NCBI RefSeq assembly: GCF_016617715.1
Contig: NZ_CP067225.1
Location: 1,054,001-1,118,000, forward strand
DNA: 64,000 bases
Reading direction: 5' to 3'
From: Paracoccus sp. MC1862
GTDB taxonomy: Bacteria; Pseudomonadota; Alphaproteobacteria; Rhodobacterales; Rhodobacteraceae
Both the position numbers and the translations under genes were made by a program. Positions 10,062 through 19,744 of the stretch are shown piece after piece (position 1 is the first letter of the stretch; each line of letters begins with the position of its first letter). The notes beneath the pieces were generated by a model that saw only the letters and a list, made by a program, of their open reading frames with translations, was not told the origin of the DNA and did not search any database.

Positions 10062-11144
10062 TCAAGCGGCCCCATCGTTTGGCCCCCAATTCACTTGCGT
10101 GAGCGCTGCGCCCAACTCCTGCGGCGAAAGGCCCGCTTTCTTGCCCCGCGCCATTGCGTCCACGATGGCCCCGAGCGCCCGCGCCCTGCCGCCCACGTCA
10201 AAGGCCTGCACGGGGCGGAGCGTGTCAATCATCACCGGCACGCCGAGCTTCTCGGTCACTTCCTCGCCGAGCAGCTCGGCGAGGGGCTGCAACGTCCACT
10301 GGCACAGATGGCGCTGCGCTTCGCGCACCAGCGTCCCTTGCGCCGCGTCCACAAAGAGCGCCGGCAGGACGCCGAAGGCCGTCAGCGCGCCCGCGCGGGC
10401 CGCTTGCAGCGATTCCAGCGGCATCATGCCCTGAATGTCGGGCATCATGCTGGCGGGATTCCAGTTCTGCGCGGGGGCTGGCCCGCCCGCTGCCGTCACG
10501 TTCACGGATTCGCGGAGCAGGACGCGCCCTCGCCGCCCTGTGAAGCTGCGGGACAGCGCGGCCATGTCATTCTCGCCGCTTTCGGGGAAGGGCACGATTT
10601 GCGAGCCGATGGGCGCGTCCCGATAGACTTCCGCCAGCGCACCTTCGACCGCCTGCAACACCCCTGCCGACAGGCTCGCCCTGTGGAGCGAGGGCGATCC
10701 CGCCCAGGGCGTTACGGGGCTGCTTCCGACCGCGACGTGCAAGACCTCGCCTGCCAGCACCGTCTCCGAGCGCCCGCCGCCCGCCTCGCTGATGGTGACG
10801 CGATAGGCGCGGGGCGCCGTCGCGGGTGGACAAGTCCCAATCGCTGACCGGCAACAGCCGATCCTCGTGGATCAGGAACATGGCTTCGCCCCGCAACGCG
10901 ACGGCGCGGGCGAACATGGCCAGTGTCTTGCGCGTGAGCAGTCGGGTGCCCTCCACGTCGGCAAGCGCGAAGGCCCCTTCCACAGGCTGACGCAGCTTTG
11001 AACGGTCGAGGTCAGTTCCGCGACCCGCGACGTGCCCGCCAGCCATTCGGCCCGTGCGGCGATCAGATCGGCCGTGTAGCCCATCGCCGCAGCCCGCTTC
11101 TCGATCACGGGTTCGCGGCGTTTGAACAGATCAAGGATGCCCAT
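10062..11144 (-). pseudogene. Phage portal protein (HK97-like), broken by two frameshifts
   Basis: Three consecutive frames together read as one portal protein: MGILDLFKRREP ... T-S-T-V-Q-S-C-V-S-L-W-K-G (11144 to about 10985), then A-F-A-L-A-D-V-E-G-T ... S-D-W-D-L-S-T-R-D-G (to about 10820), then L-A-G-E-V-L-H-V ... P-L-G/I-G-S-Q-I-V-P-F-P-E ... to the stop at 10062. The portal is the ring through which DNA enters the capsid. The start ATG overlaps the connector stop (TGATG). Two small indels make it non-functional. It is the last gene of the head module here, an unusual position. Confidence 0.8.
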
Positions 11145-11749
11145 CAGTTCGCCCTCCGATGCGGGCGGAGCAGATCGGCCGCGCCCGAGTTTTGCAGCGC
11201 CTTGGCGATGCAATCGGCCGGGCGCGTATAGCTTTCCTGCGTCTTGTGGCCGGGGGCCGTTTCGCCGTCCTTCATCTCGGGCGTGACGATCCAGCGCATG
11301 GACGTGGCCCAGAAGTCGGAGTCTTGCGCGTCGATTTGCTGCATCAGGTAGTTCGTCAGCCGCGCCGCAGCCTTGATGACCGCAGGCGGAGCCGGATTGT
11401 CAGCCCCGACGAGGGCCGTGATCCTGTGAGCATCGCCGCGCAGCACGATCCCGCCCCAAGGCGAGAGGTCCACAACACGCGAAGCCCAATCGCTCGACCA
11501 ATGCTCGACCTTGGTAATCGTCGCGGGCCAGAGCGGCGGCGTCCAAATCCCGTCGCCCTGCACCAGCCATGTCACTTCGCGGGGCGTCCGGCGATGGGCG
11601 CAATAGCTTTTGATCCGCTGCCAGACCCACGATTGATCCCCAATGGCGACCGGCTGGCCGTTGGAATCATGGACTTGGATCAGCGCGGTTTCGGGAATGA
11701 CGGGCCAGCTTTCGGGAAGGGCCTCAATCGTCCGCATTGTTTCAGCCAC
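11144..11749 (-). CDS. Phage head-tail connector-type protein
   Basis: 201 residues, uninterrupted. The pattern of a compact N-terminal alpha-helical domain with W-x-x-I/V ... I-x-A-A-A-R-L-T-N-Y-L resembles gp6-like head-tail connector proteins of HK97-type phages. Placement between protease and portal genes supports a head-completion role. Family assignment is by resemblance only. Confidence 0.6.
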   Translation of the reverse strand: MAETMRTIEALPESWPVIPETALIQVHDSNGQPVAIGDQSWVWQRIKSYCAHRRTPREVTWLVQGDGIWTPPLWPATITKVEHWSSDWASRVVDLSPWGGIVLRGDAHRITALVGADNPAPPAVIKAAARLTNYLMQQIDAQDSDFWATSMRWIVTPEMKDGETAPGHKTQESYTRPADCIAKALQNSGAADLLRPHRRAN

Positions 11750-11778
11750 TTACGCCCTTCAACAGTTCAGGCTGCGGT

Positions 11779-12378
11779 TCAGACCCACACGGGGCGGCTC
11801 GGGCAATAGCAGCCGCCATCCGTAGGCGTCCAGTTCCGCGCCTCACTCTGGGTTTCGGGATAAGCCGGGCGCGTGACCACGCTCATTTCGTAAAGCAGCG
11901 CCGCAAAGATCGTCCGAATGATCGCCGTGCCGAGCGAGGGGTCTTCTTCCTCGACCTTTTCCGCATCCGGCACCGCGCGTTCGGGTAGAATTCGAAAGCC
12001 CGGCGAAAGCCCGGCGATCAACCCCGCGAACAGCACGGCAAGGAAAACCTTGACCCACGACACTTCCTGCATTTCTGGGGTAATGTCGGCTTCCATCGTC
12101 AGCGCGTCGTCGGCGTCTTTCAGCCGCAGCGTGCCCGCCGATTTGCTGGCGAGCGGCTGGCCGTAATCATGGCCGACCAGCAAATGAATATCCTCCTTCG
12201 GATCTTTCACCCGATACTCGAACGCCCGCGAAGCGATGACCTCCTTGCGGGGACGCCCGGTGCGGCCACCGTCCGTCAGGACGGCAGCCTTGTTGTAGGG
12301 AAAGCGGCCATGAAGCGCGAAGGCGCCGGATGCCCGCTTGCGGACTTCAAGCCCGCCCTCGTGACCGCCCCAGAGCAT
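11779..12378 (-). CDS. Phage prohead protease (HK97 family, S78-like)
   Basis: 199 residues. Contains V-I-A-S-R-A-F ... L-V-G-H-D-Y-G-Q-P-L-A-S-K-S-A-G-T-L and G-L-S-P-G-F-R-I-L-P, the His and Ser signature regions of HK97 prohead proteases that trim scaffold and capsid during maturation. The ATG at 12378 overlaps the capsid stop as TGATG, so translation was coupled. Reading frame intact. It follows the capsid gene, whereas the protease usually precedes it. Confidence 0.78.
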   Translation of the reverse strand: MLWGGHEGGLEVRKRASGAFALHGRFPYNKAAVLTDGGRTGRPRKEVIASRAFEYRVKDPKEDIHLLVGHDYGQPLASKSAGTLRLKDADDALTMEADITPEMQEVSWVKVFLAVLFAGLIAGLSPGFRILPERAVPDAEKVEEEDPSLGTAIIRTIFAALLYEMSVVTRPAYPETQSEARNWTPTDGGCYCPSRPVWV

Positions 12379-13629
12379 CACGCACCCATCAGCCCGGTCA
12401 GGATCGCCAGTTGCGACCCCCGCGCCACGGTCACGTCGGCGGTCAGCAGCGCGGTCAGCCGCAGGGTGCCCGATTGCGCGTCCGAGTAGGGATCGCTGAT
12501 CAGGTCCATGCCGCCCCAGATGCCGACATAGAACGGCGCGATGCCGCCCGTGTTGGTCGTCAGGACTGCGGCACCCTCGGGCAGCGTCGGGGCCAGCGCG
12601 ATTTGGCTGGCCGGGATGTGCTTCACCAGCCGGTCCCATTGCGACACGGCGGTGCCCGCAATCAGCGCGTCGTTCAGCTCCGCCCAGATTTCCGGGTTGA
12701 AGCCCATGCGGATGTCGCCCGGCGACTTGACGAAGTTCCCGTCCATGAGCGCGACACGACGCCGCCCGGAACGCGGCCCAGCTCGCGCCCGCGCCCATAG
12801 GAGTGACGGGGATGCCGTAGCTGCCCGACCCCGGCAGGATGCCGAGGGGCTGGCCGTTCGCGCCGCTGCCCATCAGGATTGCCCGGTCAAGTTCGGTCTG
12901 CACCGCTGCGTTCATGTCGCGCCGGATCGCCTGTTCCAGCCCGTCGCCCGCCTGCTTCAGCGCCTTGCGGGTGATCCGCATGTGGACGCCGAGCGTATGG
13001 TCGGGTTCCAGCATCCGCTCCGCGAAGTCGAAGGGCTGCGGCCCCGGCACGTTCGCGCCTTCGGTCGGTGCCCAGCCCGCAATCGCGCCCGCCGTGGCGA
13101 CCGGGATGGCGACCGCGCCTTGCGTGATGTTGATGACCTCGCCGCCCAGACGGGACGCGACCGACGCCGGGAAGATACGGTCGATCAGCGGGCGGATGGT
13201 GACGGGCTACGGCACGTCGCCGCTCGTCGTGGTGCCCGCGACCAACTCCCGCTGTTCCAGCGCGGCCAGCGGCACGGGGATGCCCCGGTAGCCGCCGTGC
13301 GAGCGCATCTCCTGCACGATCTCGGCCGTCTGCCCGGAAAGGCTGCGGCCTTCTTCCAGCGCCGCGACGACCTGCCGAAGCTCGAAGCCCGCGACCATAT
13401 CAGCCCATTCGCGCCCCGAGCGCGTTTCCAGTTCGTCGCCCGCATTGCGGCGCTCGGTGTCTTCGGCGATCAGCGCCGCACGGTAGCGCGTTTCATTCGA
13501 CCGATATTCGGCATCGAGCGCCTCCATCGAACGGATTTCTTCATCGGAGGGGTTTTCCTTTCCGACGATCCCGGCCAGTTGTTGGCGGATTTCCGATTGC
13601 CGCCGCGCGATCTTCACACTGTCAAGCAT
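12378..13629 (-). pseudogene. Phage major capsid protein (HK97 family), nonsense and frameshift
   Basis: The N-terminal delta-like region (MLDSVKIARRQSEIRQQL...) runs from 13629 to an in-frame TAG at 13207-13209 (T-S-G-D-V-P-stop-P-V-T-I-R-P-L-I-D-R). The same frame continues with the capsid core (P-Q-P-F-D-F-A-E-R-M-L-E-P-D-H-T-L) to about 12755. A frameshift then moves the rest (M-D-G-N-F-V-K-S-P-G ... N-T-G-G-I-A-P-F-Y-V-G-I-W-G-G) to another frame, ending at 12378. The TAG is one transition from CAG. Confidence 0.82.
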
Positions 13630-13954
13630 TCCTGTCTCCTGTGTTATGCTTCGCCGGCATCATATCCCGCACGGCAGATTTCCACGCCCCACGGGCGGGA
13701 TTGGGTGTGCCCATGCCGACCTCAATCCGCGTCATGCGCGAATGGCAGGCCGAGCAGAGCGTTTGCAGATTGGTCAGATCAAAAGCCCTTTCGGGCGCAT
13801 TCCTAACCGGGCGGATATGATCGACCTCCAGCCGATCCACGGACCCGCAAGAAACGCATTTCCATTCGTCGCGGCGTTTCGCCAGCAGCCGAACGGCTTT
13901 CCAGCGTTCGGTTCGCAGAATGGCGCGCGAATAGCGGGGATGCGTCACGCCCAT
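13622..13954 (-). CDS. HNH endonuclease (phage packaging-associated)
   Basis: 110 residues with C-V-S-C-G ... L-E-V-D-H-I-R-P ... L-Q-T-L-C-S-A-C-H-S-R, a zinc-binding HNH nuclease core. Such genes lie beside the large terminase in cos-type phages and aid DNA cleavage at packaging. ATG at 13954 overlaps the terminase stop by 10 bases; an upstream ATG at 13993 is possible. The 3' end overlaps the capsid start by 8 bases. Confidence 0.8.
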   Translation of the reverse strand: MGVTHPRYSRAILRTERWKAVRLLAKRRDEWKCVSCGSVDRLEVDHIRPVRNAPERAFDLTNLQTLCSACHSRMTRIEVGMGTPNPARGAWKSAVRDMMPAKHNTGDRNA

Positions 13955-15486
13955 GTCGCGGCGCTCGCATTGCGAGAAGGACGCCCCATGCACCGCGCGC
14001 CCTCGGCGACGGCAAGCACGGTCGCGGCAACGGCGTCGATGCGCCCCGTGGACCGGGCTTTCGCCAGCTTCAGGTTGTTCGCAGGATCACGCAGCACCAC
14101 GGCATCAGCGAAAGCCGAGCGCAGCAGCAGCGACGGGCGCGACTTGACCTTTCCATCGTAGGCCGCGCGGCGGAAGCGTTCGCAATCCTCGCCGCCGTCG
14201 CGGAAGCCCTGACCACGCCAGACGACCGGGAAGCGGACCCCGGCGCGGTCCAGCGCCTCGGCGAGTTCCGATTGCTTGTAACGGTCGGCGGTCAGGGCGG
14301 AGACGTTCTCGCCCTCGACCTGACCCATGATCTCCTTGAGCCACAGGGCGACGGGCACGGTCTTGTCGCCCATCGTGTTCAACTCGCCCCGGTTCTCCAT
14401 CTCGATGTATCGGCCCGACACGCCGTTGGCAGCGCCGCGATCCGCAAGGCCGGGATTGCAGGGAAAAGTGACGAGGGCTTCCAGCCGCCCGGTGGCAGGC
14501 CAGTAATAGGCCGCAGCCGACATGGACGCGGAGCCGCCAAGGTCGATCCCGACGATGCACTCCCCCGAACGCGGCGGCAGGTCCGCCGCTTCGCAGTTCA
14601 GCCATTCGTCGGCGGTCAGCAGCACGTCCCGCGCCTCGCCGCTGACCCGCTCATTGCGGTTGTAGAGGCGGAAGCTCGTGAGCGTGGACCCGCCCCGCGC
14701 GTTCGCCCGCCGCGCCTGCCCTTGCAGCCATTCAAGGCTCGACCCGATGCCGTGGTCCGCGCCGGGGTTGGCGACCTCCAGCGATGGCAGATCGTCCACA
14801 TGGAGGCTTGGCGGGGGCCGGTGTTCCTGGATGTAAACGCCGGGCTGCGGGTTATCGAGCCATTGGCTGAAGGTGTGGGTGTCGGTGCTGGCTGAGGTCG
14901 AGATGAGCAGGCCCTTGCCGCCCCGCTTGCCCAGACCGGACAGCAGCGCGTGTTCCAGATCATCGCCCTTGTCGAGCGGCCAATGCCCGCGCTCGTCCAT
15001 CAGAACCAGCGTCGGGACCGAGCCAAGCGCCGTCTTGCCGTCCGCGCTGATGGCGCGAAGGATGTGCGGCCCGCCTTCGCCCTTGTATTCGATCTCAAGG
15101 CGCGGGGCGCAGCGGAACTGGAGCTGGGCCCGTTCTTCCTCGGGCAGCGATTGCGCGAACCCTGCGACGAAGTTCCACGCAATAGCGGCCTGATCCCGGC
15201 TGCGGGCGGCGAGCAGGATGTCCCGGCGGGGCTGCTTGTCCCACACCCCCATCAGCGAGCCGCGGGCGATCCCCGCCGATAGCGCGGTCTTGGCGTTGCC
15301 GCGTCCGATGGACAGGCAGGCCACGTTGATCTCCGCCGCCAATACGCCGTTCACAAACTGCTCCTGAAACGGAACCAGCGTCAGCGGTTGACCGGCCTTC
15401 GGGCCTTCAGGGATTTGCAGCGTCTTTAAGAACCGCGTGGCAAGCTGCGCGTCGGTTCCGGTCAGCCAAGGAGGGGTGAAGCTCAT
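13945..15486 (-). CDS. Phage terminase large subunit
   Basis: 513 residues, uninterrupted. The ATPase part contains L-S-I-G-R-G-N-A-K-T (Walker A-like, residues about 59-68) and L-V-L-M-D-E-R-G-H (Walker B). The nuclease half has C-I-V-G-I-D-L-G-G-S and further acidic residues (A-L-T-A-D-R-Y-K-Q; R-I-D-A-V-A). It cuts and pumps DNA into proheads. It is the first and best preserved gene of the head module. No small terminase subunit is seen upstream. Confidence 0.88.
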   Translation of the reverse strand: MSFTPPWLTGTDAQLATRFLKTLQIPEGPKAGQPLTLVPFQEQFVNGVLAAEINVACLSIGRGNAKTALSAGIARGSLMGVWDKQPRRDILLAARSRDQAAIAWNFVAGFAQSLPEEERAQLQFRCAPRLEIEYKGEGGPHILRAISADGKTALGSVPTLVLMDERGHWPLDKGDDLEHALLSGLGKRGGKGLLISTSASTDTHTFSQWLDNPQPGVYIQEHRPPPSLHVDDLPSLEVANPGADHGIGSSLEWLQGQARRANARGGSTLTSFRLYNRNERVSGEARDVLLTADEWLNCEAADLPPRSGECIVGIDLGGSASMSAAAYYWPATGRLEALVTFPCNPGLADRGAANGVSGRYIEMENRGELNTMGDKTVPVALWLKEIMGQVEGENVSALTADRYKQSELAEALDRAGVRFPVVWRGQGFRDGGEDCERFRRAAYDGKVKSRPSLLLRSAFADAVVLRDPANNLKLAKARSTGRIDAVAATVLAVAEGARCMGRPSRNASAATWA

Positions 15487-15767
15487 GCCAGCAGCCCCCC
15501 CCAGCCGCGACGGGCGAGAGGCGAGATAACTCCCCCCGCGTGTGCCGTCCCCCCAAAGAACTAGGCGTTGGCCCCATTTCCCATTCTCATGTTGATCTCG
15601 TATTCCGCCAATCCCATTAGCCGGAACTTACGAAAAACATGAATAGAAACGCGCGTTAATTCACCCCTAATTCGATGAATTCCAAAAGGGCAACGGGGTC
15701 AATGCTGCAGTGGATTCAAATCCTTTCAATCTAAAAGATATGAATTAATGAAGTATATGAAGTAGCC
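15487..15767. other. AT-rich non-coding stretch beside the prophage
   Basis: No gene seen. Becomes AT-rich toward 15760 and contains two direct ATGAAGT motifs (15748-15754, 15757-15763) belonging to the repeat cluster described separately. The last 8 bases (AAGTAGCC) are the target duplication of the adjacent IS. Confidence 0.5.
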
Positions 15768-16887
15768 GGGCATGTCAGCAAAATCTGTTGGTGAGGCTTC
15801 GCGGCTGGCATGATCCGCTAACATTGCTCGTCCCTGTCATCGGAGGAGCGCAGCCGTGCCGAACCATCCTAAGCGTCGAAGCAAGCTGGATCGGCTGCTC
15901 GATCAGATCAAGAGACTTGCACCCAACCAGATCGCCGAGGCCGAAAGGGCGCTGAAGGAGGCCCGGCAGCATGCCGAAGCCCGTGTCGAGATCGACGGAG
16001 CGGCAGTGGATCGCGCTTGCCCCTGGTGTGGCGGCGATGACCGCCGCAAGTGGGGCCGCACCGAACGTGGCGAGCAGCGCTGGCGCTGCAAGGACTGCAA
16101 GCGGACTTGGAGCGGCCTGACAGGGACCCCAGCCGCGGGCGTCCATCGTCCGGATCTGCTTCTTGAGGCGGTCAGGGACATGTTCGGCGATGCTCCGCTC
16201 TCCTGCCGCAAGCTGGCCAGGAAGCTCGGGATCTCGCGCGATACTGTCTGGCGCTGGCGCATGCGGGTGCTATCCGCGCTGCCAAGCGCCCCGGTCGAGG
16301 TATTCCAAGGAATCGTGGAAGCCGACGAGACCTTTCAGCGCGAGAGCCGCAAAGGCAGCCGGGAATGGGTGCGCCCTCACAGAGCGCCCAACCTCCACCC
16401 GCAACCGCCCCGCCAACGCTGGCGCGACTACGGCCGGCAGGGTCCGCCGCAGGCGATCGTCCGGCGTTTCCTCAAGCCTGTTCTGGGGGTCGCAGACCGG
16501 AGCGGCCGCGCGAACCTCACCTACATTCCCGACACCCGGCAACCGACGATCGCCGCGGCACTCCTGCCCCAGGTGGCGCCGGATGCCTTGCTGCTATCCG
16601 ACGGCGCGCCGCAATATCAGGCAATCGCCACCGCCGCCGGCCTGGGCTACTGGATGCTCGTTGGCGGGCGCAGGAGCTTCCGCACGCCGGCAACCTACCA
16701 CCTGAACACCATCAACTCGCTCCACGCGAGGTGGAAGGAGTTTCTCAAGCCGTTCCGAGGTCCGGCGACCCGGAATCTCGACGGCTATGCCCGCTGGCTC
16801 ATCGCCCGGCGGGAGGGATATCTCCCGGCATTCCGCAGGCTTCTCGCATGATCAGGAAAGAGACCAACAGGCTTTGCTGACATACTC
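15768..16887 (+). mobile_element. IS1595-family insertion sequence
   Basis: 1,120-bp element with terminal inverted repeats starting GGGCATGTCAGCAAAATC at the left and reading GAGTATGTCAGCAAAGCC inward from the right, flanked by a perfect 8-bp duplication AAGTAGCC (15760-15767 and 16888-16895). Eight-bp duplications fit the IS1595 family. The intact ends and duplication point to a recent insertion into AT-rich phage DNA. Confidence 0.9.
15856..16851 (+). CDS. IS1595-family transposase
   Basis: 331 residues. N-terminal zinc ribbon with C-P-W-C-G-G ... W-R-C-K-D-C (residues about 54-80), a helix-turn-helix (L-S-C-R-K-L-A-R-K-L-G-I-S-R-D-T), then a DDE core with E-A-D-E-T-F and L-L-S-D-G-A-P-Q-Y. 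ATG preceded by GGAGGAG. Nothing looks broken, so the element may be active. Confidence 0.88.
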   Translation: MPNHPKRRSKLDRLLDQIKRLAPNQIAEAERALKEARQHAEARVEIDGAAVDRACPWCGGDDRRKWGRTERGEQRWRCKDCKRTWSGLTGTPAAGVHRPDLLLEAVRDMFGDAPLSCRKLARKLGISRDTVWRWRMRVLSALPSAPVEVFQGIVEADETFQRESRKGSREWVRPHRAPNLHPQPPRQRWRDYGRQGPPQAIVRRFLKPVLGVADRSGRANLTYIPDTRQPTIAAALLPQVAPDALLLSDGAPQYQAIATAAGLGYWMLVGGRRSFRTPATYHLNTINSLHARWKEFLKPFRGPATRNLDGYARWLIARREGYLPAFRRLLA

Positions 16888-16996
16888 AAGTAGCCCCTTA
16901 CCCCAACTGACACAATAAGACGGGAGGGGGCTTCATTACTTCATATCTATTATATTTAGCTATTTATTGATTATTTTTAATTACTTAATCTTTACT

Positions 16997-18523
16997 TCAT
17001 ATTACTTCATATCTCCCGTTCATCCTCTGGCACGATCCACAACATGGATTTCTTTCTCGTTCGACCCACATCGGCCCTTTCCAACACGCCCGAGTAATCA
17101 TGTCTTTGATGAGGTCGTCGCGGTTGCCAGTGTAGTTTTGCAGCGCATCCAGCTTAACCATTCGCTCGGAAGCCCAGCCTTCCGCGTCCTTGTTCTTGGC
17201 AACGCAGGCCAGCACTTTCTCCCATGAATCCGGCTTCACGTTCTTGGTTTCGCTGCGGTCTGCCACTTCCGAAGTCGCCCCGAATGTGGCCAGCACGATC
17301 TGCCGGGCAAGGTCAACGTGCTTCGCCTCGCGTTGCAGATTATCTGGATTATCTGCCAGCGCAATCAGCCCAGAATATTTCTTCAGATACTCAACCACTT
17401 ATCCCCAACTCTCCTGGTTGCGGGCAGGCTGACCTTGAATGTGCTCATCCTCGACGTAATGCTCGAAAGCATCCATAAGAGCCAACGCTTCCGGCGTTGT
17501 CGTAATAATCCGGTCGGGCATACGCTGTCCCAGATACTCCGCCGTAGCCTCATGCTTAAACTTGGCGCATTGAGCCTGGTGGGGAGGGAACTGTCCCTGC
17601 ATCAGTGACCGCTCTACCCGCTGCTTTCGCAGCGGTGGCATGTTAGGAAGCCACCATTTCCCAAAGCGGTTTAGCTGCCCGCTCTCGCTGTCCTTCGCAC
17701 TGATGGCGTCAATGAACGCGCCGGGGGTCGAAGTCCAAAGGACTGTGGCGCGGGGCCTCTCGACAGTGGCAATGCGCTGGCTCTTGTCGCGGACTTTATG
17801 CTCGGTTAGCTTTCTGAAGCCCTGCCCGAATATCGACATTAGACCCTTGAGTAACTGTTGTTGATGACCGTTGGCCGTGCTGTTGATCGTCTTAAGATTA
17901 AGGCCAGCTTCATCTATTGCCAGCGCCACCACGCCTGAAGCCTGCGCTTCGGTCGGAATAGCCAAATGCTCGTGCGAGGCGGGCATGGAAGGAATGTTGT
18001 AAAGGAACTCGTCGCCACGACCGGCAGCTTCTAGAGCCAAGCAGATTGCGGTTCTGACGCCTTCCTTCCCTGATGCGGTCGGACCAATGACCAAGGCATA
18101 AATGCTAAGGCTGACAAGTTCGCCCGGATGAGGTTGCAAGACGTAAAGCGGCGAGGCCAAAGCGCTCATTGACAGAAGTCCGGCGGCGTGTGCGTAAACG
18201 TGGGTGTCCCGTTTCTCCGCGCGGCAAACTACGTTAGCGATAGCTCCGGCGAGGCGCGGTAGCCTTAGAGCCTCCGCACGGCTCTCCATAACGATGCAGT
18301 TCTTGCGCGACATGATACGCCGCCCGTTGACGCTGGCAGTTCCCTCCCACAGTCTGTGGCCATCTTCAGCGGTAGCATCCCCAAAGATCGGATTAGGTTT
18401 CCCGACGATCCGCTCAATGTCTTCGCGTAGCCTTCGGCTATCGCTATTGAAGCGATCCGCCCGCGTCGCCTCGGACGCGGCGACACACATGGCGAAGATT
18501 TCTTCGACCGAGTCCCCTGCTTC
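16997..18523 (-). pseudogene. DUF3987-type phage helicase/primase fragment with in-frame stop
   Basis: Two stretches in one frame separated by TAA at 17399-17401: residues from A-G-D-S-V-E-E-I-F through the P-loop-like I-G-P-T-A-S-G-K-E-G-V-R to Q-E-S-W-G, then V-V-E-Y-L-K-K-Y-S-G-L to the end. DUF3987 proteins are P-loop ATPases of phages and islands thought to act in replication. The expected N-terminus is missing: the frame runs back into a TAG that ends a gp10-like gene, so a rearrangement has joined the two. Base composition is less GC-rich than the chromosome. The 3' end overlaps the repeat cluster. Confidence 0.68.
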
Positions 18524-18847
18524 CTACCAAAAATAGGGCTGCGCAGGGGCACCGGGATGCCAGCCCCCGCCGATCACATGGCCGCGCTCTCCAAACTCGA
18601 CCAAGTGAGGATAGCGCACATCAGCGTTCCCCGCCGTAACGGCTGCGGTCAGTTCCGGCACGGCGAAGCGCCCTCCGGGTGTGGAATAAGCGGGGGTCGA
18701 TTGGCCGGGCGGCATTAACGCTATACTGTTTTTAAGATCGCCGCTCGCAATCGGAACCATCGCTTTTTGCATTGTTGCAATCTCTTCGGCGGATTTCATA
18801 AGCGCGGGCGCAACCGCCTTTCGGGCGGCTTGAGGAATCGCGTTCAT
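18524..18847 (-). pseudogene. HK97 gp10-like phage protein, 3' truncated
   Basis: 107 residues resembling HK97 gp10 (head-tail/tail-completion) proteins, with A-L-M-K-S-A-E-E-I ... V-P-I-A-S-G-D-L-K-N-S-I and Y-P-H-L-V-E-F-G near the end. Relatives usually carry further residues after H-P-G-A-P-A-Q-P-Y-F-W; here TAG follows and the next in-frame codons belong to a helicase fragment. The ATG overlaps the preceding frame as ATGA. Confidence 0.6.
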
Positions 18848-19245
18848 CCTATTGTTACAAGGAAAGCTTCCATCAAATCCAGCGCCGCGATATTGCGGCC
18901 TTAGGGAATCCGCTGATCTGCCTTAATAGTGACGAAGCCGATGGAAATTCCGCGCACTGCACCAGCCTGAACCAGCGCGCGAACCTCACGGGCGCGGGGC
19001 AGATCGTTGATTAAAATACGACCCTTCAAATGCAGGCCATCCTCTTCTCCGGCAACTTCTCAAACCCCAACCGGGTCGTTGGGATCGTGGCCGAAAAGCG
19101 TGGGCAGCGGCAGTTTCGTGTTAGCGAATGCACCCTTGCGGATTACGTCGCCCAAACGATCAGGCGAACCGAACGGCCACGCCATCGCGGTTATCGCGCC
19201 AGTATCGTCAGTCAGCACTTTTGTTTCGATGATGCTGCGGTCCAT
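18844..19245 (-). pseudogene. Second phage prohead protease remnant with two in-frame stops
   Basis: Start M-D-R-S-I-I-E-T-K-V with A-W-P-F-G-S-P-D-R-L-G-D-V-I and F-G-H-D-P-N-D-P-V-G-V, then TGA (19060-19062) where relatives have Trp. The same frame resumes G-L-H-L-K-G-R-I-L-I-N-D-L-P-R-A-R-E-V-R-A-L, R-G-I-S-I-G-F-V-T-I-K-A, meets a TAA near 18903, then A-L-D-L-M-E-A-F-L-V-T-I-G. This protease is unlike the one at 11.8-12.4 kb, so at least two phages contributed. The C-terminus is truncated at the gp10-like start. Confidence 0.72.
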
Positions 19246-19384
19246 TACGCGGTCCCCTGATCGGCTTGAGCATTCATGACGGCAATCCCCTGGTCGGCGC
19301 GGGCATTGTGGGCGTCCTACCCCCTTCCGTGGGCGCTGCATGGCTATCTCGGCAGGGCGGGGGCGCGCGGAACGCAGCGCGGTC

Positions 19385-19744
19385 CTACGCGAAGGCGTCA
19401 ACCTGATCGCGCACCCATGGCGCGGCCCTCAGCAGCCGCAACACGGCTGCGTGGGTGAAGGGCACTGGCTGGCCCCCTTCGGTCGTGTCCAGCCCCAAGA
19501 CGCAGGCTGCAAGGGCGTCCAAGCGGATGCGCTCCCGGTCAGCGGCAGCAACCCGGCCGGGCGCGTCGGCGGCCTCGGCAAGGGCATCGGCCATCGCCAG
19601 CCGGGCGCGGGCTTGCGTGGCGCTGTCAGGGCCGACGATGCGCAGGCGAATGCCGGTCGGTTCCCCTGTGACGGGATCATGCAGTTCAAAAATCCGGCCA
19701 ACCTCCTGCGATTGGCTGAAAGCTTTGATTTCCTGCAATTGCAT
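19385..19744 (-). CDS. Hypothetical phage protein
   Basis: 119 residues, uninterrupted. The N-terminus (E-L-H-D-P-V-T-G-E-P-T-G-I-R-L-R-I-V-G-P-D-S) resembles small phage structural or tail-chaperone proteins, without a firm assignment. Its ATG overlaps the stop of the HNH remnant (TAATG). Confidence 0.5.
   Translation of the reverse strand: MQLQEIKAFSQSQEVGRIFELHDPVTGEPTGIRLRIVGPDSATQARARLAMADALAEAADAPGRVAAADRERIRLDALAACVLGLDTTEGGQPVPFTHAAVLRLLRAAPWVRDQVDAFA

Larger units (their letters stand above)
15748..17010. repeat. ACTTCAT/ATGAAGT repeat cluster (iteron-like), split by an IS
   Basis: Five copies of one 7-mer: ATGAAGT at 15748-15754 and 15757-15763, and the reverse ACTTCAT at 16938-16944, 16994-17000 and 17004-17010. 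Without the IS1595 element (15768-16895 including one duplication copy) they fall within about 140 bases of AT-rich DNA at the 3' end of a helicase gene. Spacing within pairs is 9-10 bases, near one helical turn, as in initiator-binding iterons. Function is inferred. Confidence 0.5.

Noticed and set aside
10062..15486. Gene transfer agent cluster
   Set aside because: RcGTA-type clusters are intact, lie in conserved order with tail genes and an early portal; this module is broken, ordered differently and has no tail genes.
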